A stretch of 63,451 nt of DNA from a virus. Below are positions 25,501-32,666 of this stretch, piece by piece. Numbering within the stretch: the first letter of the stretch is position 1; every line of letters begins with the position of its first letter. Made by a program: the position numbers and the translations under genes. Location of the stretch: IMG/VR virus record IMGVR_UViG_3300007960_000021, positions 1 to 63,451 of that record, one strand, 5' to 3'. Under the pieces are notes generated by a model. The model made no database searches. It saw only the letters and a program-made list of their open reading frames with translations, and was not told the origin of the DNA.

Positions 25501-27049
25501 GCCGCGTCTCAATACTGAGACAGACGACGACGAAGGCGGCGCCACCGAGATGAGCCTTATCAAACTCGGAATGGACGCAACGGAACTCCTGCGACGGTCA
25601 GCGGAAGCTGCCGCTGCCGGAAAGAAACGAGTTGCGTCCGGCCTGGCAACGAGAGCAAAGAGAGCCGGGGCCAGTGACGCGCAGATCAAGCGTGCCATGT
25701 CCGGCAAGATGCCTGCTGGCGCGAAGGCCGCAAGGAAGCCTGCTGTCGCGAAAGGGAGAAAGGCAGGCGGGAAGTCTCGCCCAATGACAGAGGCGGATGC
25801 AAATGACGCAGAGTTGTTTCACAGGGCATTCTCGGCGATATTCACGTCAGCGCCAGCGGCAAAAGCGATTAAAGCAGAAGATGTCCCTGATCGCCTCACT
25901 GGCAAAAATGCCACAAAGATAGCAGAGAAGAGTGCCAAGAAAATCAAGGCAAGCATTGCTTCGCATTACGGTGCTATCCTTAACAAGGGCGTCTCGAAAG
26001 ATGACCTAAAAAAAGCATCTGCGATGCTGAGCAGAGAAGACTACGACGACTACGAAGACTACGGAGACTACTCAGGTGATTACGCTGAGTACACTCCTCG
26101 TGACCGCAGCAAGCTCAGCCTTGGCGAGAGTGTCGTTGCTGACATCGTTGACGGATGGGCGGGGACAAGTGCAGATCACAGCGCGATTGCGATTGCCGTT
26201 CAAGAATTGATTGGAGAAAGATTTAAGATAAAGGCCGCGTATGATCCAGGCCAGCAAATGCGACGCCGTGGAAAGGGAGCAGCGATAGACAAAGCGAAGG
26301 AAGCGATGAGGGTGGCCGTGTTTGCGTTTGCGGATCATGTCTACGCCGAGACGCAAGAGGCATACAAAAAGGCTGGCGTTACTCACGTACCACTGTGGCG
26401 CGGAATGGATACCAAGCAGAAGCTGGCGAACGCGGGCCACGACGGAGGTCGGTATGACGCGAATGCAGACATTGCACTTCAGCCTCTGTCTTCGTTCTCG
26501 ATGGACCGGGGGACGGCTGACGGATTTGGCGACACGCTCATTGCATCGTTAGTCCCGGTCGAAAACATATTTTGCACATTCGGAACAGGGCTTGGATGCG
26601 CAGGAGAAAGCGAGGTTGTTGTTTTCGGAAGGCCGCTAAAGGCTGCCGCCGTAACTGGCGGAGACGATTTCTTTGAATATCTAAAGCCGGAGCGTCACGA
26701 AGAGGCGGCCAAGAACAAGAAAAAAGTTCCTGTTAAAAAGCTTGCAGAGTCATACGCATCCATAGCGAGCCATCCAAACATCAAGTCGAATAAGACAGTG
26801 CATTCGGCAGTAAAACAAATTGCCAAGTTCGCCTCAGGAAAAATGAAGGATTTGAACAGTGGCAACAAAGGCAAGCTGCCTAGCTCTCAGGTGTTTGACA
26901 TTGCCAAAAAGCTCAAGGCCGCTGGCGTTATTAGCAGCGGCACTGCAGACAAGATGATTGTCTCGGCATATCCGTGGGGCGAGGGCAATCCAGGGAAGTA
27001 TTTGGCAGATGTTCTTGCGAAAATCAAGTTGAAATACAAGGTCAAGTAG
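22568..27049 (+). CDS. Portal-2H phosphoesterase-ADP-ribosyltransferase polyprotein
   Basis: 1493 residues with a modular layout. Residues 1-385 look like a Mu gp29/DUF935-type portal (MLVDQTIRLGLSMRAAPV, DIDVDILHGL-like, MIRQVIEPGVFANFGKAI), the dodecameric ring at the head vertex. Residues 387-421 are a Gly/Pro linker. Residues 440-635 hold a 2H phosphoesterase with two HxT motifs, PHVTVAYG (near 511) and PHVTVAYLK (near 587). Residues 637-675 and 995-1046 contain two copies of the Ala/Lys motif shared with other proteins here. Residues 1265-1365 are an ADP-ribosyltransferase: LWRGM (Arg 1278), LSSFS (Ser 1308) and E-S-E (Glu 1347, Glu 1349). The R-S-ExE set fits arginine-specific ART toxins. 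It is three to four times longer than a usual portal, so proteolytic processing is likely (inference). Confidence 0.8.
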   Translation: MATNRQVHNAQKKMLSGRAKTSGYTPVSPYAWFSRIRDLPVLTFESIEMMLVDQTIRLGLSMRAAPVQSAEFGFEKDGQFVQGVRCHHKGVAQWVSAMLKKLWAYEIHKVLSSQIWGWSCGEVMWKTGRVEGKKRIVVDELLDRHARDCQAIDLDGQFWGVQFGGIPDRGNVQLPSGKSYWHSFEAEGGSYYGKSVMNGPHSAWYDKWCQGGALDVRRLFMLANAFSGRKVRYPEGVQSIEGLGENIPNRDIARMLVEQIMSGGVLAIPIAYDEQGRETWKVEEASFPSSPSHILEYPEKIDVDILHGLDIPDDFITGNSGGGAWQGKMVPMQAFYMGLNRFGLSVLKSMIRQVIEPGVFANFGKAIDFDVEMKRLDKQAMEMQKPGGQEAPGVPPGGAPGGMPGGLPGGAPGGPPGGGMIGMSAMEQDGGHYVTADQLASAARRAMRLALDGAQWNVTGAGSFMLRRGDKRRPYSCLMLPLPNDLADDVRRYAVTMIDKEDLAEKGIEADPHVTVAYGLETDDVRQIEHIAAQEGPVPLWMIGLSLFSSPEHDVLKIEVQSAALNRLRTAVLSAIPNTQTYDEYVPHVTVAYLKPGTGEKYVNADSQITREPGHVATWLKFSDRNGVKTDICLRGIVRFSADAGELNRRAQQAEAEGRKRVASMLRTLAKKAADVQPLEEAPKPVAAPKREGKPRRPGKPTLRGRGEKRGATAGPDLTPPTPVAGEVQGQKTRRKADRVRTVKGNAAAKAASQFLKEGKLEDAVREMKAAEEYGVPGGDILKLRKRVAKLRKEYIARNAAKLTEEFARAAAHRAKEEADKFIKARTGTYKDVLKKLTFANGGSIAVGNDRSIKAPPATWKLYLKNEKGKPVLDEDGKKIYIGDAKFSGGTVVGTVRMIWKPKLLDANWHQADIRYEMQGFDKDGTLHKQRKTITIDIVGDNILGAVTPVNRPQKTRSASKPGDRDAQKMVWEAKHDRPRLNTETDDDEGGATEMSLIKLGMDATELLRRSAEAAAAGKKRVASGLATRAKRAGASDAQIKRAMSGKMPAGAKAARKPAVAKGRKAGGKSRPMTEADANDAELFHRAFSAIFTSAPAAKAIKAEDVPDRLTGKNATKIAEKSAKKIKASIASHYGAILNKGVSKDDLKKASAMLSREDYDDYEDYGDYSGDYAEYTPRDRSKLSLGESVVADIVDGWAGTSADHSAIAIAVQELIGERFKIKAAYDPGQQMRRRGKGAAIDKAKEAMRVAVFAFADHVYAETQEAYKKAGVTHVPLWRGMDTKQKLANAGHDGGRYDANADIALQPLSSFSMDRGTADGFGDTLIASLVPVENIFCTFGTGLGCAGESEVVVFGRPLKAAAVTGGDDFFEYLKPERHEEAAKNKKKVPVKKLAESYASIASHPNIKSNKTVHSAVKQIAKFASGKMKDLNSGNKGKLPSSQVFDIAKKLKAAGVISSGTADKMIVSAYPWGEGNPGKYLADVLAKIKLKYKVK
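25506..25521. repeat. Dispersed palindrome copy 6 (arms exact)
   Basis: GTCTCAATACTGAGAC inside the portal fusion gene; the arms are perfect and only the spacer differs (ATAC). Read as R-L-N-T-E-T. Confidence 0.8.
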
Positions 27050-27050
27050 C

Positions 27051-29225
27051 ATGCCTTTGCCTGCCGCAATTCGCTTTGCTGAGTCTGGGTGGATTCCCTA
27101 CAAGGGACCGAAGGGTGGCGTTGGCTGGCAGAACCAGTCAACGGGCAAGGTCGTGTACCAAGAGAAGCAGCCTGGAGCCAGCACCAAGCCGAAAAAGATT
27201 GACTACGAGGGATTGCTGCTGGAAGACGAAAAGGAGAGCGAGTACGGCAAGAAGACCTACATTGAGAGCCACAAGGAACTCGACGGCCTGGTCAAGCAGA
27301 TGAAGAAGGTCGTTTCCGGCATGGGCCACTCAGGGATGCTCAAGGGATACGAGGTAGCAGAGTTTAACCTTGGAACTGGAGAGCTTGACGTAAAGAAGAC
27401 CCTGGAGGGGATATCCTACGTTGCCATGAAGGCCGTTAGCAAGCTCGCATCTGCATCGGGCATGAACGATCAGGTTCTCGCCTCGGACGTTCTTCGCACT
27501 GTCATTGGCGCATTCGATTCTGCTGGAATTTCGTACGGTGTTCTTGGGAAGTACGAAGCGGGGCAGATCAAGGATGCTCTGAGCGACTCCGTGAACAAGA
27601 GCGTCATTGACCACTACCGATCGACGTTTGCTGCAGCGGCGTTTTCGTATTCCATGTCGCTCAGGAAGGACGTCGGCGAGTACATTGGCCTTGACAACGA
27701 AGAGCTTGAAAGCAGCGAGCACGCAGGTAAGTCCATGGAGATGCTTGTCGATTCGCTCGCGGACGATATGGCGAGTAATCATCACGCAATTCGCGCGAAA
27801 GCCATGGAGCTGACGAAGCGGCTGGCGACGACGATCGTGCTTAGCGGAACAGCGCTTCCAGAGGTAATGCCGCTTGCGAGCGTGAGTGATCTCGTGAAGG
27901 CATACAGCTTGGCCGCTTACGAAACCGGATACGGCAAGGACCTCGATGCGGCGGTGAAGGAGTCAATCGACAACGACTATGAAGGCGACCCTGACTATGA
28001 CGACGACGCCCCGCCGATAGGCGACGACTACGAGGACATTGACAGCCTCGACGATCTTCTGCCTGACGTTGACGACATTGGCGACGACGATGTGGCCATC
28101 CCGCCGCCGATTCCAACGAGACCGCCTCTCATTAAAAGGTACGCTGGCGGGCCGACTGACGACACTTTGTCGCAACCTCTGTCGAGCCCTGAGGACTCGG
28201 AGACCGGGAGGGCAATTGTCTGGCACTTCGCGAACGTGATTCAAAAGGGGCTGATCGACAAAGTCCCTCTTGCGTCTGACGAATTCAAGGAGAAGCTCAA
28301 GCACAATTCAGTGTTCCTTGAGCACCAAACAATCAAAGCGTCGCCAGAAGTTACCGTTGCCATGAAGCACGCCATTGCCGTAGATTGCGGCAAGGGGATA
28401 GATGACAGGGTCTCCCCTGAAAGAGTCAAGGCATTCAGTGAGTTCGTCAGGAAGCGAGGCGCAAGGAGTTACTCGAATCTGAAGGGGAGGTTGACTGACG
28501 GAGAGGTAGCGGCGGCGGAACTTGTCACGACCTGGGCGCACAGTTCGGACGGGTCTAGCGACCTAAGCTGGGCGCTGCAGCACGCCGCCGAGGAAATGTT
28601 TGGACTCAAGGACCCGTACAGAACGACAAGAGCGTCTACGCCCTATGCCACAAAGGGGAAGGAGATTCTTGAGGAGTATGGCGACGTTATCGGCGCATTC
28701 ATGGAGCACACTTACGAGCAAACGCAGGCCATGCTTGCCGACGCTGGTATCAAGCACGTCACCCTGTACCGTGGAATCACCATGAGCACCGCGCAGAAAA
28801 ACCGACTGAATCTTGACACGGTCGCGATCAAGTCATTCAGCGGAAGCACGACCATTCGCAGGTCTGGACGCGACGGAGAGGACGTGTCCATGCAGCCGCT
28901 TTCGTCGTTCTCAACATCCCCTGGCACGGCTGCGGAGTTTGGTGAAGTTATGATTGCGGCGGTGGTTCCTGCGGAGGCGATATTCTCGTCGGCGTTTACT
29001 GGGACTGGGTGCCTGAACGAATCGGAGCTTGTCGTCCTGTCCCACAAGATGAACGCTACGGTTCTTGACTTCGGTGACTCAGACTCAGATGCGTACACCG
29101 CAAAAAAGTACTGGGAACTCGCAAGCGGAGAGCTTGACCACGAGAATCAGTCGTCGGTTGCAGGAAAGTCCTCGCCAGACGATGATTACCTCAATGGGCT
29201 TGACGACCTATTTGACGACCTATGA
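27051..29225 (+). CDS. ADP-ribosyltransferase with GGVGW domain
   Basis: 724 residues. The N-terminus runs AIRFAESGWIPYKGPKGGVG, then TGKVVYQ, a short domain also present at the start of the GNAT protein at 31011. Residues 60-300 are helical and unknown. Residues 300-360 are an acidic Asp/Tyr/Pro linker. The C-terminal ART domain has LYRGI (Arg 574), LSSFS near 616 and N-E-S-E (Glu 657, Glu 659), giving the R-S-ExE set that transfers ADP-ribose from NAD to a protein. The bacterial target is unknown. The tail end is acidic (DDLFDDL). It follows the portal fusion by one base. Confidence 0.75.
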   Translation: MPLPAAIRFAESGWIPYKGPKGGVGWQNQSTGKVVYQEKQPGASTKPKKIDYEGLLLEDEKESEYGKKTYIESHKELDGLVKQMKKVVSGMGHSGMLKGYEVAEFNLGTGELDVKKTLEGISYVAMKAVSKLASASGMNDQVLASDVLRTVIGAFDSAGISYGVLGKYEAGQIKDALSDSVNKSVIDHYRSTFAAAAFSYSMSLRKDVGEYIGLDNEELESSEHAGKSMEMLVDSLADDMASNHHAIRAKAMELTKRLATTIVLSGTALPEVMPLASVSDLVKAYSLAAYETGYGKDLDAAVKESIDNDYEGDPDYDDDAPPIGDDYEDIDSLDDLLPDVDDIGDDDVAIPPPIPTRPPLIKRYAGGPTDDTLSQPLSSPEDSETGRAIVWHFANVIQKGLIDKVPLASDEFKEKLKHNSVFLEHQTIKASPEVTVAMKHAIAVDCGKGIDDRVSPERVKAFSEFVRKRGARSYSNLKGRLTDGEVAAAELVTTWAHSSDGSSDLSWALQHAAEEMFGLKDPYRTTRASTPYATKGKEILEEYGDVIGAFMEHTYEQTQAMLADAGIKHVTLYRGITMSTAQKNRLNLDTVAIKSFSGSTTIRRSGRDGEDVSMQPLSSFSTSPGTAAEFGEVMIAAVVPAEAIFSSAFTGTGCLNESELVVLSHKMNATVLDFGDSDSDAYTAKKYWELASGELDHENQSSVAGKSSPDDDYLNGLDDLFDDL

Positions 29226-29238
29226 GAAGGAGAGCTGA

Positions 29239-30453
29239 ATGACGATCTACCCTGACCGGGATATCCGAAACGCCGACTGGACAAAGAAGACGAAGGATGT
29301 TCGGATTGGCAGGCGGCGAAGGCGAGCAAGACCAAAAGGACGAGCGGCCATTGATGACAGGAGCGCATTGTCGCTGGCTGTTATTCGCTTCGCCGCGAAG
29401 AAGTCGGCGGCTGAACTCATAAAGTCGGCCGAAGAGGCCATGGCTGCCGGTCGCGTCCGCGTGGCCAATCGTTTGATGACACTGGCGAAGCGGGCCGGTG
29501 CAAGCGACTCTGCGGCAACGAAGGCCGTTGGTCGAGCGCTGCCTGAAAGAACGAGCACCAAGACGCGGCGAGGCAAGGCCAAGGCCGACACGTCGTCATT
29601 TGTTGGTGCCAAGCTGAAGACTGTCACGGTAACGCTGAAGAGCGGCAAGAAAAAGAAGAAACAGCAGTACGTGCAAGCCAATGGGAAGCCGCTGCCGCCG
29701 CACATTCCGCCGATCCCGCCAAACTGGAAAGATGTCAAGTGGAACCCAGACCCGAAGGGCGACAGACTTGTCGTTGCTCGTGACGAGGCTGGCCGCGTCC
29801 AGTCGAAGTACAGCGAGAAGTTCAGCGGCGGAAACGCTGGAAAGAAATTCTCGCGAGTCGGCGAACTGGCACAGAAGCGAGAAGACGTTGCCCGCCAAAA
29901 CGCTGGGAACATGCGGCACAAGAACCCCAAGATTCGCGAGGCGGCGCAGGTGCTCGCGCTTATCTTGGCGACTGGCATTCGGGTTGGCTCTGGCCGTGAA
30001 ACAAATGCAAAGGTTCAGTCGTACGGAGCGACGACGCTGCTGGGCAGGCACGTTGTCGTCAAGGGCGGCAAGGTGTCTCTGCAATACACAGGAAAGAAGG
30101 GCATCCAGAGAAACGTGCCTATCAACGACCCGCGAATTGCTGCCGAGCTGAAGAAGCGAAAGCGGGCGTCAGGCCCCGACGGCAAGCTGTTCAAGGTGGC
30201 GGCTACCTCGATGCGCAAGTACACTGACTCACTTGACGGCGGCGCGTTCACGCCGCACGACTTCCGAACCATGATGGGAACGAACATCGCGGCGGCGGAA
30301 GTTGCCAAGCTGCCGAAGGCCAAGAACGAGGCCGAGTTCAAACAGATCAGCATGGGCATTGCCAAGAAGGTTGCTGCTCAGCTTGGTAACACGCCGACCG
30401 TTGCTTTGCAGTCGTACATTGACCCTACCGTATGGGCCAAGATCAAGCCGTAG
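29239..30453 (+). CDS. Type IB DNA topoisomerase with N-terminal tag
   Basis: 404 residues. It relaxes supercoils by nicking one strand through a 3'-phosphotyrosyl link. The catalytic domain (residues 150-404) shows all expected residues: ATGIRVGSGRETN (Arg), YGATTLLGRHV, QYTGKKG (Lys), TPHDFRTMMGTN (Arg) and LQSYIDP (Tyr near residue 393). Residues 47-105 hold the shared motif after AVIRFAA. The N-terminus is basic (IGRRRRRARPKGR). Phage-encoded topo IB is uncommon. Its place among head cargo genes suggests packaging with the DNA. A tyrosine integrase is less likely because of the GIRVG...SYGATTL topo signature. Confidence 0.78.
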   Translation: MTIYPDRDIRNADWTKKTKDVRIGRRRRRARPKGRAAIDDRSALSLAVIRFAAKKSAAELIKSAEEAMAAGRVRVANRLMTLAKRAGASDSAATKAVGRALPERTSTKTRRGKAKADTSSFVGAKLKTVTVTLKSGKKKKKQQYVQANGKPLPPHIPPIPPNWKDVKWNPDPKGDRLVVARDEAGRVQSKYSEKFSGGNAGKKFSRVGELAQKREDVARQNAGNMRHKNPKIREAAQVLALILATGIRVGSGRETNAKVQSYGATTLLGRHVVVKGGKVSLQYTGKKGIQRNVPINDPRIAAELKKRKRASGPDGKLFKVAATSMRKYTDSLDGGAFTPHDFRTMMGTNIAAAEVAKLPKAKNEAEFKQISMGIAKKVAAQLGNTPTVALQSYIDPTVWAKIKP

Positions 30454-30460
30454 TTTCACC

Positions 30461-30476
30461 GTCTCATTACTGAGAC
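30461..30476. repeat. Dispersed palindrome copy 7 (exact, forward)
   Basis: GTCTCATTACTGAGAC in the gap after the topoisomerase gene, 16 bases before the next start codon. Confidence 0.85.
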
Positions 30477-30491
30477 ACAGCGGAGGAAGAA

Positions 30492-30665
30492 ATGAAAGGT
30501 CCAAGGACATTCGCGGAGCCATCCGCGCCTGACGCTGACACCGACAGCACTCAGACTTCCGTGCAGGTCGGCGACATTTGGGTCGATACATCGACCAACG
30601 ACGTTTACATCTGTGCCGCATCGACTCCCGGCGCGGCTGTCTGGAAGAAGGTCAACAACGCATAA
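30492..30665 (+). CDS. Small protein, 57 residues
   Basis: Reads MKGPRTFAEPSAPDADTDS, then VQVGDIWVDTSTNDVYIC and AAVWKKVNN. The pattern (GDIWVDTSTNDVYIC...AAVWKKV) is like the small beta units found in phage tail-fibre and virion proteins. The start has GGAGGAAG seven bases upstream. It follows the palindrome. Confidence 0.6.
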   Translation: MKGPRTFAEPSAPDADTDSTQTSVQVGDIWVDTSTNDVYICAASTPGAAVWKKVNNA

Positions 30666-30675
30666 GGGCGGTCAG

Positions 30676-31011
30676 ATGAAAAACTCAGCAGGGGCCGCAG
30701 GCTCCGACAATCTGTCTGGATTCGAGGGCGGGAAGAATGCCAGCAAGACCGATCCGTTCGGCTGCGGGTGCGACACGCACTTGACGAATCCGGTGGACTG
30801 GCGGGCCAATCGCGGCCCGGAGGATGAATTCGACCCTGACGACGAGGAACTTCGGGAGACGCCTCCTGAGGTCATTGAGGCGCTTGGGTTCGATCCGAAG
30901 TCGTCCGAAAGCGAGCCTGCCGCGTCTCGGCTTGGCAAAAAGCGTATGCGGCCGGTTCGCGATCGCGGTGACTATGAGGGGCTTAGCCACATTCGAGCGG
31001 AGGACTACTGA
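30676..31011 (+). CDS. Hypothetical acidic protein, 111 residues
   Basis: MKNSAGAAGSDNLSGFEGG, a CGCDTHLTNP element, then an acidic helix (DEFDPDDEELRETPPEVIEAL), a short basic patch (GKKRMRPVRDRG), and the end HIRAEDY. The acidic Asp/Tyr end recalls the tails of its neighbours. Its stop overlaps the next start (TGATG). Not recognised. Confidence 0.5.
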   Translation: MKNSAGAAGSDNLSGFEGGKNASKTDPFGCGCDTHLTNPVDWRANRGPEDEFDPDDEELRETPPEVIEALGFDPKSSESEPAASRLGKKRMRPVRDRGDYEGLSHIRAEDY

Positions 31012-32000
31012 TGATCGACTTGGTCCGGATGGCGTCAAGGGGGTGGAAGCGATATCAGGGTCCTCGCGGCGGCGTCGGCTGGGTCAATTCGATTACAGGC
31101 AAGGTAGTGTACCAAGACGAACGCCCTGGCGACGGCGAGCCTGCAAAGAAGAAGTCGCCTGCCAAGCGGAAAGGGAGGGCCGCAAAGCCTGCCGCAAAGC
31201 CTGCCGCAAGGCCATCTGCAAGGGCTGCGAAAAAGCCTGCGAAAAAGCCTGCGAAAAAGCCTGCGAAGAAAGCTGCCAAGCCCGTCCGCGTGACAGAGAG
31301 GTTCACTGGGGACGCAGAGGGAAGTCTTGCTGAACTCAGGAAGTATGGCGGCGGAAGTCTCCCGAAGGGATTGAAGAATGCGGGCGAACTTGCAAGTCTT
31401 GGCGGTGCCTCGGAAGGCGACGAAAGCGCCAACATAATGGAGATGGAGCCCGGCAGGTGGGACATTTCGTTTGGCAGCAAAGGCACGTTTGGCCATACGA
31501 CTGTTGACATGAGGGACAAGTCTGTCCGCATTGAACTTTGCATGGTCAGCAAGGAGAAGCGAGGGACGGGGTTCGCCACGGACATGCTGCGGAACATCGT
31601 CAGTAACGCCCAGCGGCTCGGCCTGAAGAAAATCACGCTGCAGGCAGTAGAGGATGGGCCTGCGGTTTGGCCGAAGTTCGGGTTTAGTGCGAATCTCGGC
31701 GAGGAAGAGCTTGTCGGCGCCCCGAAGGGCGCTAAAGAAGTCAGCGATCTCATGCTGACGCCTGAAGGGAGGGAGCATTACAAGACGATACAGTGGAACT
31801 ACGATGACGTTGATTTTGAAATGTCACTGAAGCCGGGAAGCACGGACCTCAAGGTGTTCAATGAGTACATGAAGTCAAAGAGCCCCAAAAGCAAGAGTTG
31901 GCGCAAGCCGCTGTTCCCGAACGCGAAGCCGACTAGCGGCAGCAGGTATGACGATAGCGGCGACGATTACGACGATTATGACGACGACGATGACTATTGA
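31011..32000 (+). CDS. GNAT acetyltransferase with H1-like segment
   Basis: 329 residues. Residues 1-35 repeat the GGVGW domain of the 27051 protein (VRMASRGWKRYQGPRGGVG, then TGKVVYQ). Residues 45-95 are a Lys/Ala/Pro region of AKKPAKKP repeats, like histone H1, likely to bind DNA. Residues 130-260 look like a GNAT fold: VRIELCMVSKEKRGTGFATDML with an acetyl-CoA-binding R-G-T-G loop, then a helix and KITLQAV, and FGFS. The C-terminus is an Asp/Tyr run. The family acetylates proteins or small molecules; the substrate is unknown. With its tail it may bind DNA in the capsid. Confidence 0.65.
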   Translation: MIDLVRMASRGWKRYQGPRGGVGWVNSITGKVVYQDERPGDGEPAKKKSPAKRKGRAAKPAAKPAARPSARAAKKPAKKPAKKPAKKAAKPVRVTERFTGDAEGSLAELRKYGGGSLPKGLKNAGELASLGGASEGDESANIMEMEPGRWDISFGSKGTFGHTTVDMRDKSVRIELCMVSKEKRGTGFATDMLRNIVSNAQRLGLKKITLQAVEDGPAVWPKFGFSANLGEEELVGAPKGAKEVSDLMLTPEGREHYKTIQWNYDDVDFEMSLKPGSTDLKVFNEYMKSKSPKSKSWRKPLFPNAKPTSGSRYDDSGDDYDDYDDDDDY

Positions 32001-32026
32001 TCCACGCGAAGCTTAGGAGCAAGAAA

Positions 32027-32647
32027 ATGCGACAGTCGAAGACCATCGAAAACTGCGGCTCTCCGATTGAGCTTGTGAAGTGCGGGCTCGCGCTGACTCG
32101 AAACGGAGAGCGGCTGAAGCCTCGTCTCGTGGCTGAGGCTGTACGCATGGGAGCGTCGTCGTTCGGCATCGTCGGCGACAAACGAAAGCTGATCCGCGAC
32201 GGAGAAACGTGGCACATCACAAGGATGGCCAGTTCGCCGGAAGAGCTTGAAAAGAAGGCCGCTGAGGCGGAAGCGGCTGGAAGCAAGCGAGTGGCGTCGC
32301 GTCTTCGCACGCTGGCGAAGAAGGCCGGTGGTGGCGGCAAGCCACCTGGCCCTGCCGACTACGACGACTACGACTACGACGACTCCGAGGTTCCGTTGGC
32401 GCGTGCCGACAGGGGTGTATCGCCGGAAACCCAGGCCATGTTGATCGCGTCCGGTGCGGACAGGGGTCAGCCTGACGACTACGACGACTACGACTACGAC
32501 GACTCCGAGGTTCCGTTGGCGCGTGCCGACAGAGGCGCGGCCGAGGCCAAAAAGCCACTCGGCCCTGCCGACTACGATGAGTACGGCGACTACGAGGAGC
32601 CGGAAGATGACGACGAAGATTACGACTACGGCGACGATGACTATTGA
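32027..32647 (+). CDS. Tagged acidic repeat protein
   Basis: 206 residues. An N-terminal domain (residues 1-60) is alpha/beta. Residues 63-105 hold the shared motif after ITRMAS (AAEAEAAGSKRVASRLRTLA). The rest is an acidic Asp/Tyr region with an exact 19-residue direct repeat. AGGAG lies seven bases before the ATG. It looks like the tag plus an acidic linker without a catalytic domain. Perhaps a structural cargo or a decayed fusion. Confidence 0.55.
   Translation: MRQSKTIENCGSPIELVKCGLALTRNGERLKPRLVAEAVRMGASSFGIVGDKRKLIRDGETWHITRMASSPEELEKKAAEAEAAGSKRVASRLRTLAKKAGGGGKPPGPADYDDYDYDDSEVPLARADRGVSPETQAMLIASGADRGQPDDYDDYDYDDSEVPLARADRGAAEAKKPLGPADYDEYGDYEEPEDDDEDYDYGDDDY
32357..32532 (+). repeat. 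56-bp direct repeat pair
   Basis: 32357-32412 and 32477-32532 are identical over 56 bases and spaced by 120. Both code for Asp/Tyr-rich units ending EVPLARADRG. Confidence 0.8.
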
Positions 32648-32666
32648 TACCTGAAAGGGCGACGCG

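Noticed and set aside
29239-30453. Tyrosine integrase call for the topo IB gene
   Set aside because: The order GIRVG, SYGATTL-like, YTGKKG, then R and Y is that of topoisomerase IB; no core-binding integrase domain or att site is seen.
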